A DNA stretch of 64,000 nt from Brugia malayi (Eukaryota; Nematoda; Chromadorea; Rhabditida; Onchocercidae), in assembly GCF_000002995.4 (NCBI RefSeq), contig NW_025062475.1, positions 12,308,687 through 12,372,686 on the forward strand, given 5' to 3'. This document shows, in pieces, positions 13,431-26,543 of this stretch (within the stretch, counting starts at the first letter, position 1; each line of letters starts with the position of its first letter). Position numbers and translations under genes: made by a program. The notes under the pieces were generated by a model. The model worked only from the letters and a program-made list of their open reading frames with translations, did no database searches and had not been told where the DNA came from.

Positions 13431-14309
13431 ATGCATGCTGATAGTAAGCTATGTATAATGCTACTGATAATATCTGTTAGTTCGGGAAATTTGTTTAATG
13501 ATAATCAAACTATTGTTGTTAGAGCTGGATCAGCTGCATATCCACGTTATTTACGCAGGAACTTAAATGGTCAGTTTTTTTTTTTTTTTTTAAAAAAAGA
13601 AAAAAAAATATTTTTTGATTGTTTTTTTCATTTTTGAATATTTTTGATTTTTTTACCTTTTTTTTTTTTTTTTTAGATTAAAATTGAATTTAACAAATGA
13701 CAAATGAATGAATGGTTTAATAATAAGCTTTTTTTTATAAATTCTGATAAAAAAATACTCCAAAATGCTTATATGTATGTTAAATCAATGAAAATGACAA
13801 AATTTTATTGTGAAAAATAATAAATTAAGAAGAAATGATTAGTTTTTATTAAAAAATTATTATCACAATTTATCATTTCAAAAGATTAATTATCATTAAA
13901 CTTATCTGCAAGCATTGAAAGAGGAATATTTTGCAGGTTGTTCACCAGATGACATTATGTCACATTGTTTAAAGTCAAATGATCGTTACGATGAATGCAC
14001 GCGAGAATTATGCAGTCGTTGCATTCTTCAAGCATCCGTATTAAATCCATTTGGTATTGTTTATGTAAACATATCGATTATTATTTATTTATTTGTTTTT
14101 CTTTCTAAACTCTTTAATTCTAATTTTTTTTCCTTCTATTTATAAATTTTGAAAAGTTTAAATTTGATAATTTATCAATTAAGAAGTTAAATGTTTACAT
14201 TTTTACAAAAATATTTTTGTGTTTTTCAGCTGATTACTGTTACTGGATGATGTCTTGCCTTTGTACAGTAACCAGTTGTCAAGATTTATCACAATCTGAG
14301 TGTTATTGA
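13431..14309 (+). CDS. Small cysteine-rich secreted protein, 111 aa, unrecognised
   Basis: Not matched to a known family. Exons 13431-13569, 13937-14053 and 14230-14309 join in frame to 111 residues. The first ~19 residues form a hydrophobic signal peptide (CIMLLIISVSSG core). A dibasic pair at Arg42-Arg43 could be a propeptide cleavage site. The remaining ~68 residues hold ten cysteines (48, 57, 67, 72, 75, 89, 95, 97, 102, 110), enough for five disulfides, with a DYCYWMMSCLC segment near the end. A TTTACAG acceptor lies a few bases before the ATG and fits SL trans-splicing. It could be a secreted effector, a hormone-like peptide or a cuticle/extracellular protein; the sequence does not decide. 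Confidence 0.78.
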
Positions 14310-16501
14310 AAAAAAGAAAAAAAAAATAATCAATAATAAATATATGAAATTTTAGAAAGTTACAACATAAAAAAAAAAAAAAAAAAACAAAACAGAAAAG
14401 AGTAATAATAAAAGTACTGAACACAAGTGTCACTTATATATGACAATTTTTCATCTTAATTGAACAAATATTTGATTACAAAATTTTTGTTTTATTAAAC
14501 AATAAAAACAATAAACGTTTGTTTTTTTTGTCGTCAATTTATAGCGTAAAATTTAATTTTCTAAATTAAAAATAATAAACTGATAGAAAATTTGAATAGC
14601 TTTTCCAGTAGATTTACTTCTTATAATTTAAAATGTTTCTTTATTAATTATAGAAATTATTTCAATTAGTTACTAACAAACAGTTAATTTTATTAGAAAA
14701 GAAATTTAATTTTGACTTACCTGTAATTTCATCAAAGTTTTTATGCACAGATTTTAAATAGTAAACGATTGAAGTAAAAAATTTCTATTTAAAAAATAAG
14801 AACTTATTATAGATACAATAATTACTAAATACAGCGATTATTTTTTGTATTTACCTCAAAAACTCTTATTTTCTATGCATCTATAGTTTAATTTATCAGA
14901 AGTAAAAAAAAAAAAAAATTGAATTTTATTTATCAATTTGCCATTAATATTTTCTAATTGTGTGACAATAATTAAAAGTATATTCAATTGTATGTCTAAC
15001 GTTATTTATCATCAGATGATTATAATTATTATCATTTTTACTTAACATTTACATCATAATTAATATAAAAGGTACGCTTAAAATTACACGTTTTATGTGA
15101 CATCTGTTATTAATTCGAAATGATTAATAAGTGATTCTAAATTTGAACAAAAAATATACTGAAGAGTTGTTAACTAATAATTTGAAAAAATAACTGCTAC
15201 TCTCTTTAAACTATCATTTATGGAAGAAATTTACTAAATGTTGCATTTTGCAAAAATGTTAACATACCTTCAATAATTTAAATATAAATAATATTTGAAA
15301 AAAAAAGAAAAAATTTTTTTTTAAATTCAATTATTTGAAGTTTTTCTTTTTTTTTTTTTCGATTCTAATTTTGCAATAAAAAAAAAATAATTAAAACAAA
15401 AGACTAAATTCTATTTATTTATTTATTTATTTTTCTTTGCATGAACAGTTTTAGTGTGAAATTTCCAATTTTTGAATTTTTATACGAAAACAAAAAAGAG
15501 AGAAAAAGAACAGAAAAGGAGAAAAGATAATGCACAAAGATCAAAAACTGAAATAAAACTTTGAATAGTTCGAGAAATTGATCAATGACAAACAATAGAA
15601 GTATCCCAAAACAGAATCAGTAATATTTGCATGAATATTCTAAAAGTATTACTAAAGATTAGAATGATAAGCAAATGAAACTTATTTTATAAATCGATCT
15701 CTTTGACATTTGCATGAAAAAAAAAATATATATATATTGGTGACAATTAAGAATTTCCATAGCATAGAAATTAAAGATAGAAATCTTTAGTCAAATAAAT
15801 ATTCCTGGATGTATATATTTATGCTAAAGTTAATTAAAATATAACTGTTTTATAAGATTTGAATTTATTTGAAATTGCAAACTAACATTAATGAATGTCT
15901 GCTGGTAATAGAATAAATTTAAATTTAACAAGATGAAAAAAAAATTAAAAAGAACCAAATTAATAACAAATAGAGAAACTAACTGAGTAATATTATATAA
16001 ATTTTTTTTTTCTTATCTTAATTAAACAGATTTAATGCAAAACTTTTGCTATATTTGCTCAGTTCTGTGGAATTTTTAACTTACTAATTTCTTTTGATCA
16101 TTTAACTAATCTTTTTTTCATTTTTTTTTTTTTTTACGTACTAAATAATATTACTGATAGAGGTAAATGATGAAAAATGTGATTTTCTTTTTTCTTTTTT
16201 ACATTTCAATTGGTTTACATATACAAATACTTTCTCGAATTTTGCATCGATTTATTACTTCTGAAGAATTCAATGATATTTCACTTATGGTAATACTTTA
16301 TTTATTAAAATATAATCTCTCGAAATAGGAATAAAACAATCCGATAGTTTAACCAAGCAGTTAAATCTTTTTTTTTTTTCTTTTTAATATAATAACTTAA
16401 AAGTTTATCTTAACTTAAATGACTTCACTTATCACTTTATAATGAATTAATATTCAAATTATAAAATTTGAATGATATTTTAAAATTTGTTAGGGAATTT
16501 C
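14310..16501. other. AT-rich spacer between convergent genes
   Basis: It lies between the 3' end of the secreted-protein gene (+) and the 3' end of the CLOCK-like gene (-). It holds long A/T runs and candidate polyadenylation signals on both strands. No coding exon or structured RNA was recognised. Confidence 0.6.
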
Positions 16502-19500
16502 TTAATATTTGTCACCATGTAATGATGCAAGAAATCTTTTAAGATGTAATTCACGAAGTTCCATTTCTTTCTGAAGCACTTGTTGACGTAATATTTCGCT
16601 TCGACGTTGCAACTCTTCCCAAACTTGTTGATACATTGGTGATATTGACAAAGCTGCCGGTGTCACCTGCTAATCAAATTATTTAAATTAATTAATGCAA
16701 AATTTTAAAATTAACAAATATTACATTCTTTGTTTTCTAAAAGTAAGGTAAAAAAAAATTTTTTCTTTTTTTTTTTAAATCATATTTTAAAGTTACTGAT
16801 TGTAGTGATAACGACCAAAATTTTTAGGAAACAATTAGACTTTCATTTTTTTTTTTTTTTTTTTTAAATTAACATTTGAAAGATTGGAAAATTGTACCAT
16901 CGATGTAGAGGATGACGTCAAATTTGAAACGTTTATGCGTGATTCATTGCTATTTGATGCTGCTAATGTTGCTTCAGTGGTTTTCAGTTTTGAATCTGAT
17001 AAAGGATAATGTTCAATGACAGCGACAGGAATTTGATTACGTCGTTTTGATTGTAACATCTCTGCTGATAATGTGGAAAGCACAGTGGATGATGGTTGAC
17101 AAAGCGACGACGAATATTTGAATGAAGTTGACGGACTATTATCTGAGTAGAAGGAACGGCATGATCCTCTAATATATCTAGTATAAGGCTTGGCTTAACT
17201 TGGCCATTTTAATAAATGAATTAACAAAAATTTACTATAACTTTTGTATTAATATATTTTAATTGAATATTAGTGAAGAAAATTTAATTGGTCATAATTA
17301 TGTTTTCGATATTTCAAATGAAATTATTGAAATTATTGTATGACCTAATTTTCTTTAAATTTTCAAATGAAATTATATTTATCATACCTGATAGTTCACT
17401 TGATTCTCCTTTTCGAATTTTTTTTACCGGTAACGGTGCGATAACTATTTTAGCAGTACAACTACTACTAGAATGTTTCTCGGGAGCAGTTGCTGATAAG
17501 GAATTGTTAGCTTGTTCCGATGAGGAATGACCTATTTGATTGTAAATTTTCAAAATTATTTTTAATTTAATTTAAAACCATTATTCGTCGTATCGTTATT
17601 ATATTCATTTATTAAGTAAACTTAATATTATTTTGCTATTTCGAAGGTATCAGAATAAATTGATAAGCTGTATAAAATGTATTATTTCTTTAATTTTTTC
17701 TAAAATTATTTTTAATATAATTTTAAAATGATGCATGCATATTAGTTGTAACAAAATGTATACAACAACGTAACAAAACAATTTTTGTGATTATTTTAAG
17801 ATTTTACAAAAAGAAAGAGTAATTTTACCTGTAGTGCAAAATGATTTGGAAGCATTTCCAGTCGACGATGATAGTGAAGAAACTGATAATGGGTAAATGT
17901 TAGCATTTGTAGTGCAATGAGAATTTTGTGAATTGTTTGAATTACTTTTTCCTAAAAAAAAAAAAAATTTATGTGAAATTATGAAAAGATATGAAATTTG
18001 TATGAAAATAACTAGAAAAGTGATATGAATTGTTATATTTGAAGATTAAAGAAAAAAAGAATGATCAATTGATCGATCAATAGATCAATCATTCTGTAAG
18101 AAAAAATGAATGATCAATTGATCGATCAATAGATCAATCATTTTGTTTCACTTTCAAACAAAATCAAATTAATCATTTATGCTATTTTTCTTACCTGTTG
18201 AAAATGATAGCAAAAATTCGGTGGATTTTCTCTTCGTAGATGTAACATTTTCTTTGAATTTTTTCACATTTTCCATACTTATTACACGATAATTACATCG
18301 TACTCGTTTAAATGATATTTCATTTTCGATTACTGCCATACAATTAACCCAAATCCATTGATGTGATTTTGTTCGTAATCGATGTGATCTTATCTGATAA
18401 GTGCCAAGTTCCATTACTGAAAAAAAAAAAATAAGTAAACAAACAAACAAGGAATATATAATCAAACTGATAAATATTGTAACTGATAAATAATCACTTA
18501 TTTCACATCCAGAAATATTTTCTTTTAAATTTTAATTTTTACAATAAAATGAAATTACATTGTGTATGATTTTCAGCTACTTGTAATAAATCATTGGTGT
18601 GAATATAATCATAACCACTTGTGCCAAGTAAATCAAATCGACTATAACCTAATAATTGACTGAAAATAAACACTGATAATTTATTTACATATATCAAGAT
18701 TTTCTTTTTTCGAGTAATAATTTTTATAGAGAAATCATCTTCTTTTTTAAATTTTAATTTTAAGAAAACGAAATAGTATATTATTCTCAATGTTAGAGAG
18801 ATTTCGTTTGTTTTTCGATGGTTTTTCTTTTTTTTTTTTTTTAAATGAAGTATATCTCAATTTCTTAATTCAGTCAAACTTTCCTAATTCAAATAAGTAA
18901 TAATTATTGCCATTGAAATAAATTAAAATTCATTCAAATGTTACGGTTAAAAGTTTCACTTCTCTCTATGATAATACTGCCTTATCAGAAAGTTTTTAGA
19001 GATAAAAAATTACAGCTAAATTTTAATGGACTGTTAATTATAAACTAAATTACTGATAACTTTTACCATCCTTTAGCATCAACACAAACAAATTCGGTAT
19101 TATAAATTATAGTGAAATTGGCATTTCTTCGTTCCCATGAATTGATCATTTCCAGTGTTACTTCTGATTCTGGCCGATTTGATAACGGTATAATGACACC
19201 AACAAACCGGAGAGATTCATTCACTTCTTCCTAATATTGAAATCTTTTAGGAAAAAATGATTAATAAAATATCAAAATTGCTAGTTTATGAATTTTAAAA
19301 TCAGATATATTTTGATTGGATGATGTAAATTATCAAAGAAAATGTTGAAAATTATGTGTATGAATTTTTTGTATAAAAAATAAGCCAAAAAAAAAGTTTA
19401 AAAAACTTTAAAAATATAATATATTAGTTTCCTTATTTTATTTCTAACTGAAAAATTAAAAAATTGATGAAAAATTTCACAAATAAAATGTAAACGTAAT

Positions 19501-22500
19501 CATAAAAATTAAACTTTCCCATTTATTAAAAAGTAGTTTTTGCATAATATGAATATAACTTCAATTTAATTCATAATATTTTCATATTTAAGCAATAAAA
19601 TTTAATATATATTAATTCGGAATAAAATGCATTGATTTCAAATAAAATAAAAAGTATTAATTAATTGAAAGAAAAAAGACTAAATTAAAAGAATTTGTTT
19701 AAAGTTTTATTTAAAGTTTTCAGAAAAAAAAAAAAAAAACTTTGAAAAAGAAATTTTACAGTGATTGCAACAATCTTTTTTTTGCTCTTATTGATTTCAC
19801 TTTCTTCAACTTTATCCGATATGCATAAATCATCGTTATTATGCGTTGTTTTTTTTACGTAACCAATGACTAATAACTGTCGACGCAATTTCTTCGTTGT
19901 GACAGTTTCCTGAATGATAGTACTATGCATAGTGGTACCATTTGGTACCGAATGTAACACCTCGGTGGATATGGTTCCACAAAAGTTTTCTGCTGATTTG
20001 TCATCTAGTAAATCGAAGAAATTCGCTCCTTGTAATTCGCACATCTGAAAAATTCATTGCGTTTTTTCTTTTTTTCGACGGAAAACTAACATAATTAAAA
20101 AGTAATCCAATTATTAAAAGTTTTCAGAAAAAAAAAAAAAAAAACTTTTTTTCCTAATAAATTCGTAAATAAAGTTAAAGACTTTTCGACGAAATTCATT
20201 AAATAAATTTTAAAGTCAAAAAAATGAACTAAGAATAAGATAAAGAATAATTAAATTTAAATGATCGGTACTAAAAAATTTTCTTTTTAATCTAATGATT
20301 TTGCTTACATATTGCATATCAATAGACATTAAGTTTTTGCAATACGTGTCAATGTATAGCTACGTGACACGTGTTATACGTGTTATGTAACTAGCACACA
20401 GTTACCATGGCCTATATACTAGTTAATCCATCGTTTGTGTAATCTTTGAAGACTTAAATCTGATAGAATAAAATCTAACATTCATTCTTGGTTTTAAAAT
20501 CTCTATTTACCATTTTTTAATTTAAAAAATTCTAAGAAAATTGCAATCAAAATGCGGGAAAATATCTATGAATTTCACATGCATATCAAGCAGACCAAAG
20601 GTAACCCAAACATACCTGTAATTAATTGATTGCCATCTTGATAACACAGTGATTTATAGTGATAAGAAATGGATAACAACAAGGAAGCAAATGTGAGTAT
20701 TAAAAATTATGAAAAGATGAAAAGTTAAGAAAGTGTGAAAAATTGTAATAGCAAACAAAATTTTTCTATTCACTGTTGGAAAAAAAAGTAATTAACAAAA
20801 GAAAAAAAAAAATCGATTAATCAATTAAGGCATAAAAATCTATTGGCCAACTAGTAAAAAGAAGCAATTTGTAAATAAATGTTTAAAAAATTAGTAAGTA
20901 TAAATAGCTAAACAGCTTTTTGAAAATAATCATAAATAGTTTGTGTAAACAAATAAATATTGCGAATAACATTTTGTTGTATTAATTTTACGTAAAAACC
21001 AAACTGAAGGAAATAGGAGAAAATAGTTTGGCAATTTTATTATTTTCATTGTTGAAAATTTTGCGAGAAAATTTTCTTCCTGTCAATTATCAGTTTCAGC
21101 TCAGTTTGTTTGTTTGTTTGTTTGTTTTCTTTTAACTTCTCAGTGTTATAATCTTTTCTGTTTATTTTAATCCTAAAAAATAAATGATTGAGTAAATATG
21201 AGAAAGAATGTTAAAAAAAAATTAAAAGTAATTTACTGTATCATCGAAAAGTGTTGCAAAACTTGTAGATGCATGTTCAATATGTCCGGAACAGTGAATG
21301 CAAAAAGTTCCAGCTGCCAGAGCATCCATATAAAGTTGAACAATATCCGGAATGTTGTAACCGGTTGTAATGCGTAATTTGGAATCCAATGCTGTACTTG
21401 ATGCTTCATCACTTGTTGATTCAGCTTGAACTGCAATAATTATTTCAGTTTCGCTTTTCATACTTTAATATTTTAAGATTTATACTCAAATTCATTTTGT
21501 TAGCTAACAACTTTAAGCAATAGATTGAATAAATTGTATTAGAATTGCTGATGTGAAATTTTTTTAAATTTCAATTTTTCAACATTTCGTTTTTAATTAA
21601 TGCAATTCTATGTCATCAGATGATAACTTAAATTATGAATATTTTTCTTTTAAAATTTTCTTATTCAAATGCATTAATCTTCTGATTAAATTAACCTAGT
21701 GATTATCTTCTTCGATTGATACTAATTCATTCTAACGTGTTTAACGTATTTCTCAACGTGTAATCTTACGTAGTAATATTTTATTTCAATTAAATGCTAT
21801 GACAATATGAGTGATACAATAAGATAGAATGAAATAACTAACAACGTTGTTGTTTGAGAAAATTAATTGCGCATTTTAGTACGCTACTTTTATCCATTTT
21901 ACGATCGTCCTTTGCAACTAATAGTGTTAATTCACCAATTAACTGATTGAAAGTATCTCTTCGTCGTTTTTCACTTTCATTTCGAGTTTTTCTACAAATT
22001 TCAAATTCTGAGAAGACAGACAATTTGTTTTTAAAGGTTTGAAATAAAAGAATTATCTAAAATTTATTCCGATCTTTTTTTTTTTTTCTTAATTTTTCTT
22101 AAATCTTTAATTACACTAGAACCATATAGACTGTTTAATAATGATATTTCTGCAATTATTCAAAAATCTAATTAGCTTACATTAAAAGTCTCTTATCAAA
22201 AACTTAGGATATTATCTAATTCAAATAAATACTTTAATGAAAGAGAAAAGAACGCTGATTTTTCTTTTTTTTTTTTGACACTTTTTGCAAGGATATAAAA
22301 TTTCATAGCTTTATTAGCATTGATTAATTGCTTAATTGGAAAAATTAGACGAGTATAATTAATTTTTCGTTCTTCTCATATTATTCTAAAACCTCAGTTT
22401 TACTTTGAATAGTTTTTTGATGAAAAATTGCAAAAGAAATGAAGTAAATTAATAAATAAATTTATATTATACAAAATTTTAGAAACTAAATTTTCGGCTT

Positions 22501-22627
22501 GAAAATCAAATACAAACTATAAGTTTCGATAACTGATACAAGTAAAAATAAAAATTATGCACCTTTTCAAGCCTTTTTCGGAAAATGTTGGAGTATTATC
22601 ACTAAAACTGGAATTACTCTGTGCCAT
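16502..22627 (-). CDS. Clock: CLOCK/NPAS2-type bHLH-PAS transcription factor, 626 aa
   Basis: A nuclear DNA-binding protein of the circadian CLOCK family; relatives pair with BMAL/ARNT proteins and bind CACGTG E-boxes. Eleven exons, all in phase: 22563-22627, 21843-21991, 21237-21430, 19760-20044, 19067-19230, 18559-18659, 18195-18416, 17829-17951, 17388-17531, 16874-17142, 16502-16666. The bHLH is at about residues 22-72, with basic region RNESEKRRRD and CLOCK-like KMDKSSVLK. PAS-A is about 85-200 and PAS-B about 232-355. PAS-B carries LGYSRFDLLGTSGYDYIH and HQWIWV, nearly identical to animal CLOCK and unlike ARNT, AHR, HIF or SIM. A Ser/Asn/Thr-rich linker leads to a C-terminal helix (MYQQVWEELQRRSEILRQQV), placed like the exon-19 coil of mammalian CLOCK. 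It is shorter than mammalian CLOCK and has no long Gln tract. A GATTTTAG acceptor precedes the ATG. Confidence 0.93.
18060..18147. repeat. Duplicated palindrome-rich hairpin in a CLOCK intron
   Basis: Two ~38-bp copies start at 18060 and 18109, 49 bp apart, and differ by about one base. Each contains the perfect palindromes GATCAATTGATC and TTGATCGATCAA plus an outer ATGAT/ATCAT pairing, so each could fold into hairpins or a cruciform. It lies in the intron between exons 18195-18416 and 17829-17951. Confidence 0.9.
20343..20384. promoter_or_regulatory. Cluster of ACGTG cores with one canonical E-box (candidate bHLH-PAS site)
   Basis: Within 42 bp the + strand has TACGTG at 20343, 20361 and 20378 and the palindromic E-box CACGTG at 20368-20373. 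bHLH-PAS heterodimers bind CACGTG or (A/G)CGTG cores. The cluster sits in the CLOCK-like gene's own intron (20045-21236). The sites are certain; function is inferred. Confidence 0.35.
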
Positions 22628-23398
22628 TCGTCATCGGAAATAATTTCTTATCACTTTACGATCTAAAATCAATTTAGAAAAGAAATGAAACAAAGATTAG
22701 TAAAATCATTTGAAAATGAAAAATTAAAAAGGTTCATTCAAAAAAAATTAAACAGATTTAGTCACAATAAAAGTATTGCTATGGTTACTGGAATATAAGA
22801 TAAGGTATCAAAGTAAAAACAAGCAAAGTATCATAGTAAAAATTCAATGTGTCATTCATATTTATAATGAAATTTCAAATTTTAAAAAAGAAATGATAAA
22901 ATGCTAAATAAATTCACATGAATATGCTACTAGAAAAAGAACAATAAAAATGAAATTTGGTTCAAAGATTGATCTTAAAAATAAAATTATGTCTGAAAAG
23001 CTTTACTGCTTTAAAGATGAAAGATATTTGGATGATAGAATCAATAGACTGTCATCATGATCAAATAGCTTTCGTTGGGTAGCTTCTTTACAAAAAAATT
23101 AAAAAAAAAAAAAAGAAAATTCTCAAGGTCAACAAGTTACGATTGATGATTAACCGGCGCACTTTGACATATACCGCATTCTGTCATTTCCTTCCCTTCT
23201 TCCCTTTCTCCAACTTTCTTTCTTCATCCTCTTTATGTTACATTATTTTCATTTATTTATTTATTTTTTTTTTTTTTTTTTCTGGGAAAAAATTTTCTTT
23301 TTTAAAAAATTAAAAAATTTATTTTCAAAATGAAATCGAAAATGAAATCTTTAATTTTTTTTTTTCTAAAAAATATTTGAGAAAATTATTTTCCTCGT

Positions 23399-23422
23399 AC
23401 ACACACACACACACACACACAC
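23399..23422. repeat. CA dinucleotide microsatellite
   Basis: About twelve uninterrupted CA units upstream of the CLOCK-like gene. Confidence 0.95.
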
Positions 23423-26060
23423 ATACACATAGGTGGTATTGGAGGTAATTGGGATGAAAAAAGGTAGAAAGTAAGCAGTGAAGCGACAGCATCAGCAGTA
23501 ATTGTTTGGAAGATTTTCAAGGTCAAAGTTAATACTTCCATCTGTTCCATATACTCTTTTTCAGTTTTTCCGTTTTTTTTTTTTTTTTTTTTTTTTTTGT
23601 TTGAAAAAATGCAAAAAAAAAAAAAAAAATGGTTGAAATAATAATGGAATGAAGTAGAATAGAATAGAGTGAAATAGTAGTTTAATTTAAAAGAATAAAT
23701 AAAATTTAAATTGAAATAAAATTTTTACAAATTGCTAAATATGTTATGCGATAAAGTAAAATAAACAAATAGGTATATAGGAAGGAAAATGTTTTAAGAT
23801 AATTAATTATGCACAAAGGAATGTCATCCATGGTAATTAGTAATTAATACTATTAATGATTTATGAGCGTCTTAGTAAGATGGCAAATGCAGTTATAGAA
23901 TTATTTCAAATAATTCAAAATTTTTAAAGGAATTTATCACTTCACTGTAAAATTTAACAATAATAATGAAAAATTAAAAAGTGCAGAAAAAAAATTAAAA
24001 ATTGCTGAGGAAAATTCATCTTTTACGCTCAAATGAGAATTTGTGAAGTATTATAATTCGGTGATAAATTTAGCTGAAAGAATTTTTCTTTCTTAGAATT
24101 ATATTGTTTTAAGATTATTCAAAATTAAAATATAATGAAAATAATAAACTTAAATTAGTATCAAAGAATTATGTCTCACATAGATCAAATTTCTCTATAA
24201 GAACGACTGAAAATGTCATAAAATGTCATTCTCACAAACAGTTTTAGAATAAATCATATGTAAGTATCAGGAAATGTTTGAAAAAAATGTATAATCGATT
24301 AGTTGTTGCACAAACCATGTTGCTATGAATTAATAATGAAAATATAGGATTGATTTCAGTGAATTAAAATATGGAATTGAAAATTTAATTTTAGTTCCAA
24401 TTATTAGATCACATGTACTTTTTCAGGTGTACAATAAAATTGTGCAAATTGTCATATGAATAAGATAATTCATGGCGTACATGGATGACGACGACGTCAT
24501 ATGAGACATTTCTGTAGAATATATTTATTCATTTAACGATAAATACTGATTATATTAGTTCGAAAACTAAGTTAGGAAATTATTTTAAAATTGAGCAAAA
24601 AAAAAAAAAAAAAAAAAAAGAAACGAAAGCAGAAATTGGATCAGAAGATAACAATTATGTAAAGTTATTCTATAAATAGCAAATATATCAAATTCGGGTA
24701 ACTATCGAACGGGCAATTGTTATTTATGTGCATATTATTGAGTCAGTTCATCTGTTAATTTTTTTTTGCTAAATTATAAAAATTTGCTAAGTTACAGCAA
24801 AATTGGAAATGTGTGATGTAAATTTAATCTTTGATCAAATTGATATAACCTAGTTTAATATACATTAATGAAAGCAGTGAAATTTCTCCAAATATTTAGC
24901 TATAACTAATAAGAGAAAATTGAAATCGTAGAATGAGATGTCTATTTAAATTAAAAATAAACGATAATATATCTTTATTTATTCACATGGAATTATCTTA
25001 ATGAAACATTGAAAATTTCTTGACCTATTTCATTTAATTTGTATCTTACTCAAATTTAAAATGAGAACTAATTTAACCTAATTAAGAGTAGAAAGATATC
25101 GTAGAAATTGATAATTGATCGATAAGGGACGAAAGAAAAAATGTATATGAAGAAAGAAGTCAAAACAAAATAGTAATAATTAACAAATATGACAAAATGA
25201 ATAATTCATTTTATTCAATTTAATTAAAAATTGGAAGCGAAGATTTTCAAACAAATTCACCTAATTATCAAATTGTTTTTTGCATAGTAAATTTCATATT
25301 CTGATTAATTCGGCGCTAAGCATATGTGCAATCCTAGATATCCCATTTTAATCTATAAGTTTATTCAATTCCTATCTGAATTCCTTAATGTTTAACTTTC
25401 CAAATTATTTTGATGCTTGGTCGATAGTGCTATCTAAACTAATCAAAAACTTTTCGATATAAAATAAATCAATTTTAAAAACTCGAAAAGCTCTGCAAAA
25501 GTATAAAGTTTAGGGCAGTTATAATTTGCATAGGAAAAAAAAAAAGTAGAAAATACGATTGTCATTCGAGAGAAGAAAAGAAACAATGCAATTCAGATTG
25601 TTGACCGAAAATTTTCCCATCATTTAACAGTTCACAGTAGTTTACGTCAAATAAATAGTTAGCTATTCCTTACTCCGATATCTTTCCCGGGATTTCCTAT
25701 CATCGAGGACGAATTTATCCACCAAATGATAAATTGATCTATAAATTTCAAAATAGATTATCTCTTACAACGATAGTTGGAATACGGTATTTTGATTATT
25801 TTGGTCAAAGACTGAAAGTAACAGTGATAATATGACAATATAAGAGAGACAAGAGGTTAATAACATTTTGGTGAGAGGGCAGAATGTGTAATGTTGCAAT
25901 TGGGAGAGGTGGTAGTGATTGAGAGAACGTAAGAGATAGTATTGGCCAAGAGAGATTGAGAAGTAGTAAGAGGTTGTCAGACAGCTGGTAGAGATATTCT
26001 ATGTTACATTAATGATACGGAGAGTTATTTGACGTAGTTACACTGCTTACTTCCGTCGAT

Positions 26061-26088
26061 TTCACGTCATGACGTTGCATGACGTGAA
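26061..26088. promoter_or_regulatory. Perfect 11-bp inverted repeat with TGACGT cores
   Basis: The arms TTCACGTCATG (26061-26071) and CATGACGTGAA (26078-26088) pair perfectly around a 6-nt spacer. Nested in it is the 12-bp palindrome ACGTCATGACGT (26064-26075). It is about 460 bp upstream of the start codon at 26544. TGACGT is a CREB/ATF-type half-site, so a bZIP-binding element is possible; this role is inferred. Confidence 0.4.
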
Positions 26089-26543
26089 GGTAAGAAACGC
26101 TTCAATTACGTAAAAGTGATGGAGTACCAGCCAGTATGTTAGGGAGTGTTTATTTCTCGCTATTATTTATAATGGACGATCGTTTGTAAACGTCATAAAT
26201 ATCGACTAATGCTTATTTTTCAAAAAGGATCGTTAACTTTTAGAGCGTAATTGTTATTAGGTAGAAGTTTTATTACAAGTAGAAAAGTAAGTAATAAAAG
26301 ATAGGATATAAACTTTTCTCCTCCTCCCTCCCCCCCCCCCCTCCTCCATATTCTTCCTTATTATTCTTATCTAATCATACTCGATTTATGCCCCCGAAGT
26401 GGTATATTGTAATTTAATTTTATTTACGGTTTTTGTTTTTCAATGCTCATTTTCTATTAGTTTGTTGGCACTTATTATAGCTATAAAAGACATCGATTTC
26501 AGTCATAAATCAATTATAGCTAACGAAAGAAAAAACGCGACAT

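Larger units (their letters stand above)
22628..26543. other. Intergenic region between divergent genes
   Basis: It holds the upstream regions of the CLOCK-like gene (-) and the CxxC...HHxxC gene (+). Seen here: a CA microsatellite (23399-23422), long T and A runs (23574-23627, 24598-24619), a purine-rich stretch (about 25850-25990), a CATGACGTGA inverted repeat (26061-26088) and a C-rich tract (26320-26347). No coding exon was recognised. Confidence 0.6.

Noticed and set aside
16502..22627. Assignment as ARNT/AHA-1 or NPAS4/CKY-1
   Set aside because: PAS-B residues (LGTSGYDYIH, HQWIWV) and the KMDKSSVLK helix match CLOCK/NPAS2 and do not match those classes.
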